Source of the DNA: Romboutsia sp. CE17
Lineage (GTDB): Bacteria > Bacillota > Clostridia > Peptostreptococcales > Peptostreptococcaceae
Direction of reading: 5' to 3'
NCBI RefSeq assembly: GCF_012317385.1
Contig: NZ_CP051144.1
Location: forward strand, 1,798,001-1,862,000
Length of the DNA stretch: 64,000 nt
The translations under genes were made by a program, and so were the position numbers. Within the stretch, counting starts at the first letter, position 1. Every line of letters begins with the position of its first letter. Below, piece by piece: positions 32,073-41,133 of the stretch. The notes beneath the pieces were generated by a model, which was not told the DNA's origin, made no database searches, and saw nothing but the letters and a program-made list of their open reading frames with translations.

Positions 32073-33758
32073 TTAAGCTAGTACCTCTAGTACGTTTTCT
32101 TTAACTTCTTTTTTTATGTTCTTTAATCTTAACATTGAATCATTTATTCCAGTTCCAAAATAGTCATGTAATATCTTATACTCATTGTATAATTTTTCAT
32201 AAACTTCTACATTCTCTTCTATTGGAATAAATACTTCATCTTTTAACCTTGCCATATTATTTGCTGCATCTACTATATTTTCATATCCTCCAACTTCCTT
32301 ACCTGCTGCTACAGCTGCAAACATTGAAGATCCTAAAGAAGTAGTTTGTAATTCTGCTGAAACTTTTATTGGTTTATTAGTTACATCTGCATATATTTGC
32401 ATTAACATCTTATTCTTTTGTGATAATCCACCACAAGCATATAATTCATTTATTGGAACTCCATGCTCTATAAATGATTCTATTATAACTCTTTGACCAT
32501 ATGCTGTTGCTTCAATTAACGCCCTATATATTTCTTCTGGCTTAGTATGTAGAGTCATACCTAAAATCATTCCTGTTAAATCTGCATTAACCAATATCGA
32601 TCTATTACCATTAAACCAATCCAATGCTACAAGTCCACTTTCACCTGGCTTTAATTTCGATGCCTTTTCTTCTAATAATTCATGTATTCCTATATTTCTA
32701 TCTCTAGCTTCTTTGTTATAATTTTCCGGAACACAGTTATTTACAAACCATTCAAATATATCACCCACTGCAGTTTGACCTGCCTCATATCCGTATAATC
32801 CTGGTATAACACCATCTTCAACTAAACCAAATATTCCTGGCATTGGTTTCTCTTCTTTTGCTATTACAATATCACAAATTGAAGTTCCCATTATCATTAA
32901 CATTTTTCCACTGTCTACAACCCCAGATCCTGGTGCAGACACATGAGCATCTATGTTCCCAACAGCTACTGCTATTCCTGGATTAAGTCCCATTTTTTCG
33001 GCCATTTCTGGCAGTAATTCTCCTGCCTTTTCTCCTAATGTTTTAACTTCTCCAAATAACTTTTCTTCATAGAAGTTTTCTAGCTTTGGATTTAATTTTG
33101 CCATAAATTCTTTACTTGGGAATCCTTCTCTTTTATTCCATAATGCTTTATATCCTAAAGTTCCATTGCTTCTTACTAATTTCCCTGTCATTTGCATGGT
33201 TACCCAATCAGTTCCTTCTATAAATGCATATATTTCATCATAAAGTCGTGGGTCATCATTAACTAGTTCAAATATTTTAGGTAATAACAACTCTGATGAT
33301 ATCTTACCTATTCTTTTATAAAATCTCTCTCCCATTTCTTTAGCCAACGCATTTATTATATTAGCTTCTGGCTGTCCACCATGATGTTTCCATAATTTTG
33401 TCCAAGCATGTGGATTGTTTTTATACTCATCTAAGTTGCATAGTGCTTGACCTTTTTCATTAATAGGTAATACTGTACAAGCAGTAAAGTCAATACCTAC
33501 CCCCACTATATCCTCTTTGTTAACTCCTGATTTTTGTACAGCATCTGGAACTGCTCTAAATAATACTTCTAAATAGTCATTTGGATTTTGTAGAGCCCAA
33601 TCTACTGGAAGTTCTTCTTTAGTAGTTGGTAGTAAATCATCTATAACTCCATCAGCATAATTATAAACAGATTCCCCTACTACATTTCCATTTTCACAAT
33701 TAACTACTACAGCTCTTCCTGATTGTGTTCCATAATCTATTCCCACAACATACTTCAT
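32073..33758 (-). CDS. araB: Ribulokinase (FGGY family)
   Basis: Cytoplasmic carbohydrate kinase of 561 residues, the usual AraB length, phosphorylating L-ribulose (and, in the family, also D-ribulose or pentitols) with ATP. The N-terminal phosphate-binding motif is GIDYGTQSGRAVVV, followed by VGIDFTACTVLP. The catalytic-region GNIDAHVSAPGSG contains the base Asp, and the C-terminal GGLSQKNKMLMQIYADV and TSLGSSMFAAVAAG are FGGY signatures. It sits between araM-like and araD genes as in the Bacillus arabinose operon, but without araA and transporter genes. Confidence 0.93.
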   Translation of the reverse strand: MKYVVGIDYGTQSGRAVVVNCENGNVVGESVYNYADGVIDDLLPTTKEELPVDWALQNPNDYLEVLFRAVPDAVQKSGVNKEDIVGVGIDFTACTVLPINEKGQALCNLDEYKNNPHAWTKLWKHHGGQPEANIINALAKEMGERFYKRIGKISSELLLPKIFELVNDDPRLYDEIYAFIEGTDWVTMQMTGKLVRSNGTLGYKALWNKREGFPSKEFMAKLNPKLENFYEEKLFGEVKTLGEKAGELLPEMAEKMGLNPGIAVAVGNIDAHVSAPGSGVVDSGKMLMIMGTSICDIVIAKEEKPMPGIFGLVEDGVIPGLYGYEAGQTAVGDIFEWFVNNCVPENYNKEARDRNIGIHELLEEKASKLKPGESGLVALDWFNGNRSILVNADLTGMILGMTLHTKPEEIYRALIEATAYGQRVIIESFIEHGVPINELYACGGLSQKNKMLMQIYADVTNKPIKVSAELQTTSLGSSMFAAVAAGKEVGGYENIVDAANNMARLKDEVFIPIEENVEVYEKLYNEYKILHDYFGTGINDSMLRLKNIKKEVKENVLEVLA

Positions 33759-33847
33759 TACAAATTCCCCCCTTAATATCTTTTAGTTTTTTTATGTTTT
33801 AAAATGATTTTTTTGGGTATATATATTAATGGAAGTTACATGCTATA

Positions 33848-35203
33848 TTAGCATGTAACTTCTACATAATATTCTTTTGCAATTACTTTACTATACTCTG
33901 GCAATAACCTTAAATCCCATAATAAGTGACTTATCGTATATCTATCTCTAATTTCCTTTGCATAAAGTATAGCATCTTCTAACATTTCATGACTTATATA
34001 AGAATATCCATAATCTAATTCAATTGAATCAAAAATATCCATTATATCTTTTGATGATGGTCCAGATGAAAGTAGCTCAATTATTGCATCTTTGTTCGCT
34101 TCTATAGAAGCTAATCTTTTTAACCTCTTAGCCTCTGATAAAGTATCATTTTTTTCACTTAAACTAAATATCTCATGTGATGCTTCTTTGTATTTGTTTA
34201 AGATATCAGACTTCCAATTTGCTAAACTAAATTTAAATTCTTTATTTTCTTTTAATTCTTTATTTGTATTTATCAATCTTTCACGAAGCTTTTGAGTAAT
34301 AACTGTTCCACAAGCTACTTTTTCTCCATGTAGAGGTATTTCAAAGTTTTCTAATAATGCCTGGATTTCTATGTAGTGAGAAAGATGATGTTCAGAGCCT
34401 GATGCTGGCCTAGAGTTTCCTACAAAACTCATGCCTATACCTGTAAGGATTAAGCTATCCATTAACTTTTTAATTCCTATTGCTGTTCTATTTTTTATAT
34501 TTTGAGCTTCATTTAAGACTTGATTTACTGAATAGTTAACTAATTCATATACTTCTTTACATAAATACTCGCCATTTACTAAATGACCTAATTGCCAATC
34601 TTTAAGAGCTGAAAATTTACCCATTATATCTCCAAATCCTGCAAGAATCATTCTATATGGAGCATCTTTTAATATATTTATATCAGCAAGTATTGCTTTG
34701 GGTAAATTTGCTGGATATGTTACTTTTAGATTATTTAAAGTCAATGCAGATACGTTTGATGCATACCCATCCATTGAAGGTGCTGTTGCAATAACCATAT
34801 ATTCTTTATTTAATTTATAACTTACGTATTTGCATATATCATTTATTACACCAGATCCAATGGCTATTATAAATTCATCTTCTTTAGGATTAAAATTAAC
34901 AATAAACTCCGATAAAGCGTTTTCATCAGGTGTCAACTCATGCTCTCTTACATAAGTCATAGTATTTATATTAAAATTTTTATTTTCTAACGCTTTATTT
35001 ATCTTTTCACTGCAAAGGTTATAAGTATTATTATCATATACTAAAAATAAATTTTTATATGCATATTTTTCTAATAAATCTCCTAACCTATCTATTGCAT
35101 TTTCTTCTATTATTACATCCTCTATTGGTACCTCATGAGTTCTCTTGCAACTACAATTTTGTATTCCTTTTAAAAGACTTTCTACTGAAATATTATTATT
35201 CAT
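33848..35203 (-). CDS. araM: sn-Glycerol-1-phosphate dehydrogenase (AraM/EgsA type)
   Basis: NAD(P)-dependent enzyme of 451 residues interconverting dihydroxyacetone phosphate and sn-glycerol 1-phosphate. The iron-alcohol-dehydrogenase-like fold shows the nucleotide site FIIAIGSGVINDICKYVSY (about 114-132). Likely metal ligands lie in SMDGYAS (Asp), SGSEHHLSH (His) and PLHGEK (His). The extended C-terminal helical part is typical of AraM rather than of plain glycerol dehydrogenase. In Bacillus AraM lies in the arabinose operon beside AraL, as here. In this cluster it offers a redox exit or entry for the triose pool. Its position suggests it replaces the GolD dehydrogenase of the listerial system. 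Confidence 0.88.
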   Translation of the reverse strand: MNNNISVESLLKGIQNCSCKRTHEVPIEDVIIEENAIDRLGDLLEKYAYKNLFLVYDNNTYNLCSEKINKALENKNFNINTMTYVREHELTPDENALSEFIVNFNPKEDEFIIAIGSGVINDICKYVSYKLNKEYMVIATAPSMDGYASNVSALTLNNLKVTYPANLPKAILADINILKDAPYRMILAGFGDIMGKFSALKDWQLGHLVNGEYLCKEVYELVNYSVNQVLNEAQNIKNRTAIGIKKLMDSLILTGIGMSFVGNSRPASGSEHHLSHYIEIQALLENFEIPLHGEKVACGTVITQKLRERLINTNKELKENKEFKFSLANWKSDILNKYKEASHEIFSLSEKNDTLSEAKRLKRLASIEANKDAIIELLSSGPSSKDIMDIFDSIELDYGYSYISHEMLEDAILYAKEIRDRYTISHLLWDLRLLPEYSKVIAKEYYVEVTC

Positions 35204-35226
35204 CTCATTTCCCCCATTAAAGTTTA

Positions 35227-36042
35227 TTATAGCAATGCACCTACTTCTTTTAAATTGCTGTATATATCTTTTACTGAATTAAATACATATGTTGGATTTA
35301 CATTTGATTTTTCTAAATCGTGCATTGTAGTCTCTCCTGATAATACTAGTACAGATGTTATATCAGAATTTACTCCTAGCATTACATCTGTATATAATCT
35401 ATCTCCGACCATAGCCATATGATGTTTTTCAATATTGAATTTTTTACTTATAGATTCCACTATACACTTATTAGGTTTTCCTATTATATAAGGTAACTTT
35501 CCTGTAGAAGCTTCTATCATTTTTATCATTGATCCTGTATCTGGCATGTACTTTCCACCTTCTAATGGACAATTTAAATCTGGATGCGTTGCTATATAAG
35601 ACACTCCTTCTCTTAAGTAGTCACAAGCCTTCCATATTTTATTGTAAGTGAGAGTTGTATCAAATCCTAATACTACAAAATCAGGCTTTTCATCCGTATC
35701 ATTGACTAAAATTATACCATGATTTATAAATTCATCTTCTAAATCCTTCGTTCCAAGTAAAAATACCTTTGGATTTGGTTTATCTTCTGTTAAATATATG
35801 GCAGTTGCTTCACCTGATGTAAATATGTTATCAATATCACAATTTATACCTAATTTTTTTAGCTTTTCTACATATGTAGTTTTTGATTTGGATGAGTTAT
35901 TTGTCATAAATATGTATCTTTTGTTTTGAGCTTCTAACTCTTCTAAGAATTCTTTAACTCCATCAATTAGATTATTTCCTAGATATATAGTTCCATCCAT
36001 ATCTAATAAGAAACAGTTAACATCCTTTATGTTTTTACTCAT
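35227..36042 (-). CDS. araL: HAD-family sugar phosphatase (AraL/NagD type)
   Basis: Phosphatase of 271 residues with HAD motif I DMDGTIYLG (nucleophile and acid Asp), motif II FMTNNSSKS (Thr), the NagD-type C2 cap, a Lys in IIGKPNK, and motif IV MVGDRLYTDVMLG. AraL of Bacillus removes phosphate from various small sugar phosphates and is thought to prevent their toxic build-up. It is the first gene after the internal promoter module at 36104-36132, 23 bases before araM. Possible targets here are glycerol 1-phosphate or tetrose and pentose phosphates, which is inference. Confidence 0.87.
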   Translation of the reverse strand: MSKNIKDVNCFLLDMDGTIYLGNNLIDGVKEFLEELEAQNKRYIFMTNNSSKSKTTYVEKLKKLGINCDIDNIFTSGEATAIYLTEDKPNPKVFLLGTKDLEDEFINHGIILVNDTDEKPDFVVLGFDTTLTYNKIWKACDYLREGVSYIATHPDLNCPLEGGKYMPDTGSMIKMIEASTGKLPYIIGKPNKCIVESISKKFNIEKHHMAMVGDRLYTDVMLGVNSDITSVLVLSGETTMHDLEKSNVNPTYVFNSVKDIYSNLKEVGALL

Positions 36043-36103
36043 ATTCCTATTCTCCCAATATTTAATTTTCGTTTACTTTTATTTTTTTTCTTTTTCTACT
36101 TAT

Positions 36104-36132
36104 ATGGTAGTATCTTTATAAATATATATCAA
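36104..36132 (-). promoter_or_regulatory. Internal promoter module P2 (araL side)
   Basis: On the minus strand TTGATA (36127-36132), a 17-base spacer and TACCAT (36104-36109) occur inside ATACTACCATATA, with long A-tracts upstream (36133-36180). The identical arrangement heads the other half of the cluster at 40942-40970. The gene-free gap 36043-36281 holds nothing else. Confidence 0.6.
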
Positions 36133-36281
36133 CTATTTTTATTATTTTTTTATTTTTTATTTTTATTTATTGTTTTTACTTATTATTTATCTGTTTTTAT
36201 TTTAATTTTTTAATTATTAACATAATATATTAGCTATACAATAAATTAATTTATTTTAAGGAACGACTTTTTAATTTACTT

Positions 36282-38291
36282 TTAAAAGGCTAGTTCTTTG
36301 TTAGCTTCTACTACTTTTATAGCTCTATCAACTACATTTTCCACTGTAAAACCAAATTTCTTAAATAAATCTTTTGCATTTCCTGATTCTCCAAAGTGAT
36401 CTAAAGATATCATATCTCCATCTATACCTATATACTTATACCAACCAAATGATGATAATGCTTCAACACCTAATCTAGCCCTTACATTTTTAGGCAGTAT
36501 ACTTTCTTTGTACTCATCACTTTGTGCTTCAAATAATTCAAAAGATGGCATACTAACAACTCTCGAATCTATACCATGCTCTTGCAATTTATCATAAGCT
36601 TTATATATAAGTTCAACTTCTGATCCTGATGCTATTAATATTAAATCTGGAGTATTTTTTTTAGACTCTCTTAGTATATATCCTCCTCTTAAGGCTCTTC
36701 TTGCATCACCTTCATATAAAGGCAACCTTTGTCTTGTTAATACTAATGATGTTGGTGTGGTTTTATTAGTCATTGCATAATACCAGCCTGCTGCAGTCTC
36801 TCTTGAATCTGCTGGCCTAAATACAGTCATATTAGGCATACTTCTAAGACCTGCTAATTGCTCTATTGGTTGATGAGTAGGTCCATCTTCTCCAACTCCT
36901 ATGCTGTCATGAGTTAATACATATACTACAGGTAAATTCATCAATGATGAAAGTCTCATGGATGCTTTCATATAATCACTAAATACAAAAAATGTAGCAC
37001 AGAACACATTAAGTCCGCCGTGTGCACATATACCGTTAGCTATTGCTGCCATTGCATGTTCTCTGACCCCAAAGTGAAGATTTGCTCCATTTCTATTTTC
37101 TTTTGAAAAATCTCCCCTATCCTTCATATAGGTTTTATTAGAAGGTGCTAAGTCAGCAGACCCACCTATGATATTTGGTATTATATTCGATAACCTATTA
37201 ATAAGTATTCCTGAAGACTCTCTTGTAGCCATTTCCTTATCAAAATTCCAAAAATCTTTATTTTCTAATAGGTCTTTTTCATCAATATTATTATCATGCC
37301 AAATTTCATATTCATTAGCTAATTCTGGATATTTATTTTTATATTCTTTCATTAATCTATTCCAGTTTTCTTCTTTTTCTATACCACTATTTATATACTG
37401 GCTCATCGTTTCATATACACTATTAGGTACTTCAAACGGTATTTCGCTAGTCCATCCTAAATTTTTTCTAAGAGCTTTTATATTATCTATTCCTAGAGGC
37501 TCTCCATGAGCAGATGCTTTACCTTCTTTTTTAGGACAGCCATATCCTATTATTGTATTTACGATTATAATAGATGGTTTTGAAGTTTCAGCTTTAGCAT
37601 CATCTATTGCTTTATCTATAGATTCTACATCATTTCCATCATCAACTTTAAGCACTTGCCAACCGTAACTTTCATACCTTTTAGCAACATTCTCTGTAAA
37701 TGCTATATCTGTACTTCCTTCTATAGATATTTTATTTGAATCATATAAAACTATAAGCTTTCCAAGTCCTAGAGTTCCAGCTAATGAACTTGCTTCTCCA
37801 GATATACCTTCCATTAAACATCCATCACCTACTATTGAGTAAGTATAATGATCTACTATGTTATAATTATCCCTATTAAATTTATTACTCAAATGCGCTT
37901 CAGCTATAGCCATACCAACAGCATTACATATACCTTGACCTAGGGGACCTGTTGTTATTTCAACCCCCGGAGTATGAAGGTATTCTGGATGACCTGCTGC
38001 TATACTATTTATCTGTCTAAAGTTTTTTATATCTTCTATACTTACTTTATATCCAAATAAATGTAGCAAGGAATATTCTAACATTGATCCATGACCAGCA
38101 GATAAGATAAATCTATCCCTATTTTGCCAGTTTGGATTTTTACCATTGTGATTCATTTTTGACCATAGTGTAAATGCCATCGTAGCTGCTCCTAAAGGTA
38201 AACCTGGATGGCCTGAATTAGCTTTTTGTATAGCATCAGCTGATAGTATTCTAACTGCATTTATACATTGTTTATCTATGTTAATTTCCAT
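36282..38291 (-). CDS. tkt: Transketolase
   Basis: Thiamine-diphosphate enzyme of 669 residues transferring two-carbon units between pentose, tetrose, hexose and heptulose phosphates. Seen are the N-terminal [12 protein letters not shown] (His), [15 protein letters not shown], the ThDP-binding GDGCLMEG followed by the Asn in [14 protein letters not shown], the PYR domain with [14 protein letters not shown] (catalytic Glu), [15 protein letters not shown] and TRQRLP, and a C-terminal domain with [10 protein letters not shown]. The full-length single chain differs from the split N/C transketolases of many clostridia. Last gene of the P1 half; it would use erythrose 4-phosphate and xylulose 5-phosphate made in the same cluster. 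Confidence 0.96.
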   Translation of the reverse strand: MEINIDKQCINAVRILSADAIQKANSGHPGLPLGAATMAFTLWSKMNHNGKNPNWQNRDRFILSAGHGSMLEYSLLHLFGYKVSIEDIKNFRQINSIAAGHPEYLHTPGVEITTGPLGQGICNAVGMAIAEAHLSNKFNRDNYNIVDHYTYSIVGDGCLMEGISGEASSLAGTLGLGKLIVLYDSNKISIEGSTDIAFTENVAKRYESYGWQVLKVDDGNDVESIDKAIDDAKAETSKPSIIIVNTIIGYGCPKKEGKASAHGEPLGIDNIKALRKNLGWTSEIPFEVPNSVYETMSQYINSGIEKEENWNRLMKEYKNKYPELANEYEIWHDNNIDEKDLLENKDFWNFDKEMATRESSGILINRLSNIIPNIIGGSADLAPSNKTYMKDRGDFSKENRNGANLHFGVREHAMAAIANGICAHGGLNVFCATFFVFSDYMKASMRLSSLMNLPVVYVLTHDSIGVGEDGPTHQPIEQLAGLRSMPNMTVFRPADSRETAAGWYYAMTNKTTPTSLVLTRQRLPLYEGDARRALRGGYILRESKKNTPDLILIASGSEVELIYKAYDKLQEHGIDSRVVSMPSFELFEAQSDEYKESILPKNVRARLGVEALSSFGWYKYIGIDGDMISLDHFGESGNAKDLFKKFGFTVENVVDRAIKVVEANKELAF

Positions 38292-38340
38292 ATAAAATCC
38301 TCCATAAATTCCTATATTAAACTAATTACTTAAATAAAAT

Positions 38341-38991
38341 TTATTTATTATTAAAAGCTTCTTCCCAATCTTTTTTAAATTTTTCTAATCCTTGATCTGT
38401 CAATGGATGTTTTAACATTTGATATATTAATTTAGCTGGAACTGTGGCTATATCAGCACCAGATTCAGCAGCTTCTATTACATGTATAGGTGTCCTAACA
38501 CTTGCTGCTATTATCTTTGTGTCTATATTATGAATCTTAAATATTTTCGATATACTCTTTACTAAATCCATTCCTATCATTGATATATCATCTATTCTTC
38601 CTAAAAAAGGGCTTACATAAGTTGCTCCCGCTCTTGCTGCTAACAAGGCTTGAGAGGCTGAAAATATTAATGTTAGATTTGTTTTTATTCCTTCTTTAGA
38701 AAGAACTTTAGTAGCTTTTAACCCTTCTTCAGTCATTGGTATCTTTACAACCATATTAGGGTGTATTTTAGATATTTCTCTGCCTTCTTTTATCATATTT
38801 TTCGCATCTTCACTTATAACTTCTCCACTTATATCCCCATCAACTATTTGAGTTATCTCTTTTATAACTTCATTAAAATCTCTACCTTCTTTTGCTATAA
38901 GAGATGGATTTGTTGTAACACCACAAATTACTCCCATATCATTTACTCGTCTTATATCTTCAACATTAGCAGTATCTATAAAAAACTTCAT
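38341..38991 (-). CDS. tal: Transaldolase (short, TalC/FSA-like type)
   Basis: Aldol transferase of 216 residues, the short subfamily common in Gram-positive bacteria. N-terminal [36 protein letters not shown] has the Asp and the TTNPSL signature. The Schiff-base Lys lies in VVKIPMT (about residue 84), and [15 protein letters not shown] follows. It exchanges a dihydroxyacetone unit between fructose 6-phosphate, erythrose 4-phosphate and sedoheptulose 7-phosphate. Length and sequence also fit fructose-6-phosphate aldolase-like activity, which cannot be excluded. It lies between rpiB-like and tkt genes. Confidence 0.94.
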   Translation of the reverse strand: MKFFIDTANVEDIRRVNDMGVICGVTTNPSLIAKEGRDFNEVIKEITQIVDGDISGEVISEDAKNMIKEGREISKIHPNMVVKIPMTEEGLKATKVLSKEGIKTNLTLIFSASQALLAARAGATYVSPFLGRIDDISMIGMDLVKSISKIFKIHNIDTKIIAASVRTPIHVIEAAESGADIATVPAKLIYQMLKHPLTDQGLEKFKKDWEEAFNNK

Positions 38992-39063
38992 CTTTATATC
39001 CCCCTTTAAATTAGTACAATATAATGTACTTTAATATCCCATTTTTGTAAGTTACTTTATTGA

Positions 39064-39528
39064 TTATATATTCATTGCATTCTTGATTGATTTTTCATAC
39101 TCTGAAATTCTGTCTACCTTATCTTTGGATCCTCCACCTGCAAATTCACAAATTAGCCATAATTCAACTAAATATTTAGCAAGTTCGGGTGCTATTACCC
39201 TTGATCCCATACACATTATTTGCGCATCATTACTTTTTCTAGAACGCTCTGTGGAATACGGATCATGACAAACCGCTGCTCTTATGCCATCAACTTTATT
39301 TGCAGTTATAGCCATACCAATTCCTGTTCCGCAAATAAGTATACCCCTTTCGTTATCACCTCTTTGTATTGATTCTGCAACCTTTATAGCTATATTTGGG
39401 TATAATACTTTTTCAGATACTGTATAAGTTCCAAAGTCTTCTACTTCTATTCCCTTGCTTTCTACTAATTTTTTTATAATTTCTTTTAATTCAAATGCCG
39501 CTTCGTCGCATCCTATTGCTAATTTCAT
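39064..39528 (-). CDS. RpiB-family isomerase, candidate D-erythrulose-4-phosphate isomerase (EryI-like)
   Basis: Aldose-ketose isomerase of 154 residues. The catalytic Cys region ILICGTGIGMAITANKV (Cys66) and AVCHDPYSTERSRKSNDAQ are present. Compared with ribose-5-phosphate isomerase B, the SDHAG motif reads CDEAA, and the ring-opening His of REHNDAN is replaced by Ser (RKSNDAQ, residue 99). The SN-AQI-MG-RVI pattern resembles EryI of erythritol pathways, whose substrate D-erythrulose 4-phosphate cannot form a furanose ring. RpiB identity is secure at family level; the tetrulose specificity is inference. Follows the TIM-like gene by 26 bases. Confidence 0.85.
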   Translation of the reverse strand: MKLAIGCDEAAFELKEIIKKLVESKGIEVEDFGTYTVSEKVLYPNIAIKVAESIQRGDNERGILICGTGIGMAITANKVDGIRAAVCHDPYSTERSRKSNDAQIMCMGSRVIAPELAKYLVELWLICEFAGGGSKDKVDRISEYEKSIKNAMNI

Positions 39529-39554
39529 TTGCTTATCCCCCTAATAATTTATTT

Positions 39555-40334
39555 TTATAATGCTTTCTCTACTGCATTTAAAGTACTTTGCACCATAGCT
39601 CTAAAATTTTCTACTTTTAATCCAAATCTACCTATAAATAATCCATCTATATCATCATATTTCACTAGCTTAGGAGCAATTTGCGGACTTACTGAACCAC
39701 CATAAATAACTCTTATCCTATCAGCTACACCTTTTCCGTATTGTTCTTTAATTACTTGACGTATATATTTATGAGTTTCATTTACATACTCTGGATCTGC
39801 TGATTTATCCTGACCAATAGCCCACACTGGCTCATATGCTAAAATAACTTTCTTTCTAAAATCTTCACTTAATCCCTCTAAAGCCCATTCTATTTGAGTT
39901 TTTAAAACTTGTTTTCCTATGTTATTATATAAATCATCTTTTGTTTCTCCTATGCAAACAACAGGAATCAAATTGTACTTTTCACATATTTTTACTTTTC
40001 TATTAACTAAAATATCACTTTCTGCAAACATATCCTTTCTTTCAGCATGGCCTAATTCTACATAACTACAGCCTATTTCTTTTAATACATTAGCTGGAAC
40101 TTCTCCTGTATAGGCTCCTTTTTCTGCAAAGCATACATTTTGAGCACCATATTTTATATTGCTTCCTTCAAATTCATTTGCAACAGTTTGTATCATTGGG
40201 AAAGTAGGCAATATAAATATTTCAACCTCGTCTATATTTCCCACTTCTTTACATATATCCTTAGCTAATTTTTTCCCATCAAATATAGAGTTTATATGCA
40301 TTTTCCAACTCGATGCTACTATTTTCTTTCTCAT
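39555..40334 (-). CDS. Triosephosphate-isomerase-like enzyme, candidate erythrulose-1-phosphate isomerase (EryH/LerI-like)
   Basis: TIM-barrel isomerase of 259 residues. Lys11 (SSWKMH), His96 (ELGHAERK) and Glu168 (AYEPVWAIG) are the catalytic residues of the family, and YGGSV is present. Departures from true triosephosphate isomerase: NWKMN reads SWKMH, GHSERR reads GHAERK, and the phosphate-loop GxLVGGASL reads GLFIGRFGL. The SWKM and FIGR variants are what I recall in EryH/LerI, which convert L-erythrulose 1-phosphate to D-erythrulose 4-phosphate. The listerial gol operon has a comparable second TpiA. First gene of the P1 half, start ATG after AAGGTG. Confidence 0.85.
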   Translation of the reverse strand: MRKKIVASSWKMHINSIFDGKKLAKDICKEVGNIDEVEIFILPTFPMIQTVANEFEGSNIKYGAQNVCFAEKGAYTGEVPANVLKEIGCSYVELGHAERKDMFAESDILVNRKVKICEKYNLIPVVCIGETKDDLYNNIGKQVLKTQIEWALEGLSEDFRKKVILAYEPVWAIGQDKSADPEYVNETHKYIRQVIKEQYGKGVADRIRVIYGGSVSPQIAPKLVKYDDIDGLFIGRFGLKVENFRAMVQSTLNAVEKAL

Positions 40335-40340
40335 AACTTA

Positions 40341-40941
40341 ACACCTTACTTTCTTTTTGTGATTTTCAAATAGACTATTTACTATATCAATTACTGTATT
40401 ATCACTATATAAAATCATCTTTATCTGCTTGTTCTAATAATGATATATATTCCAATAAATATTTAATTCTATCTATACAATAATCTTATTTATAGTCTCA
40501 TTTTTTATATTTTGCAAAATGCTTTAATTTGGATTCCAATAAATAAGGTTAATTTCTGATAACAAAAAATCGTTTTCTTATTATTTATACTGCTCTTTAA
40601 TAATTAAACTGGAGTTTTTATATCATTCATATATTTACTTTTATTTCCAGATACTCCATTAAAAATATACTAAAGCTTTTCATATTTAATTTTTAATTCT
40701 TAATTCTTTATCGTTTATGGTATTATTTAGAACTTTTTCATTTGAAACAAATTACAAGTATTTTTAGGATATGTAACTCCCATAAACAGTACTACTAACT
40801 TGCACATAGAAGACATTGTAGAATTGTTAATAGATCTAAACTCGTAATCTCTATTTTATGATACATGACTGAATTAAAGTAGTGATTCTATATTGTTATT
40901 TATATTTAACTTATTTTTTATTTATTTGTTTTATATTTTAT
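40341..40941 (-). other. Long non-coding leader between promoter P1 and the TIM-like gene
   Basis: About 600 AT-rich bases with no gene on either strand, predicted to be transcribed from P1 as a leader. No convincing terminator or riboswitch was recognised. On the plus strand a short open stretch at about 40748-40843 reads GYVTPINSTTNLHIEDIVEL and ends in TAA. It looks protein-like and may be the tail of a decayed gene. Confidence 0.4.
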
Positions 40942-40970
40942 ATGGTAGTATGTTTGTTTTTAATTATCAA
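40942..40970 (-). promoter_or_regulatory. Promoter module P1 (TIM-like/rpiB/tal/tkt side)
   Basis: On the minus strand TTGATA (40965-40970), a 17-base spacer and TACCAT (40942-40947) lie within ATACTACCATATA, with A-rich tracts upstream. It matches module P2 at 36104-36132, including flanking TAGTTGATA and ACCATATA. Confidence 0.6.
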
Positions 40971-41038
40971 CTATTTTTGTGTTTTTTTATTTTTATTTTG
41001 TTATTTCTTAACTTTTACTTACTTTTTATGTTTTTAAA

Positions 41039-41067
41039 TTGTTTTTAAGTTTCTTATGTGCTATATT
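41039..41067 (+). promoter_or_regulatory. Promoter of DeoR copy 2
   Basis: TTGTTT (41039-41044) and TATATT (41062-41067) with a 17-base spacer, about 65 bases before the ATG at 41134. It diverges from P1, which is about 70 bases away. Confidence 0.55.
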
Positions 41068-41133
41068 TTAAGTAATAATAATTATAAAAACAACATTTAC
41101 TATGAATAGATATAATGATTAAGGAGATATACT

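Noticed and set aside
36043-36281. Ordinary transcription terminator separating tkt from araL
   Set aside because: No hairpin was found in the T-rich gap; the long T- and A-tracts belong to the promoter module shared with 40942-40970.
28783-40334. Plain L-arabinose operon
   Set aside because: No araA isomerase, no arabinose transporter and no AraR-type (GntR-headed) regulator in the window. The Tal/Tkt/TIM/RpiB/Dha genes do not fit.
40748-40843. Protein-like plus-strand stretch GYVTPINSTTNL...
   Set aside because: Only about 30 codons, no start or ribosome site and no family recognised. It is mentioned as possible debris but not called as a gene.
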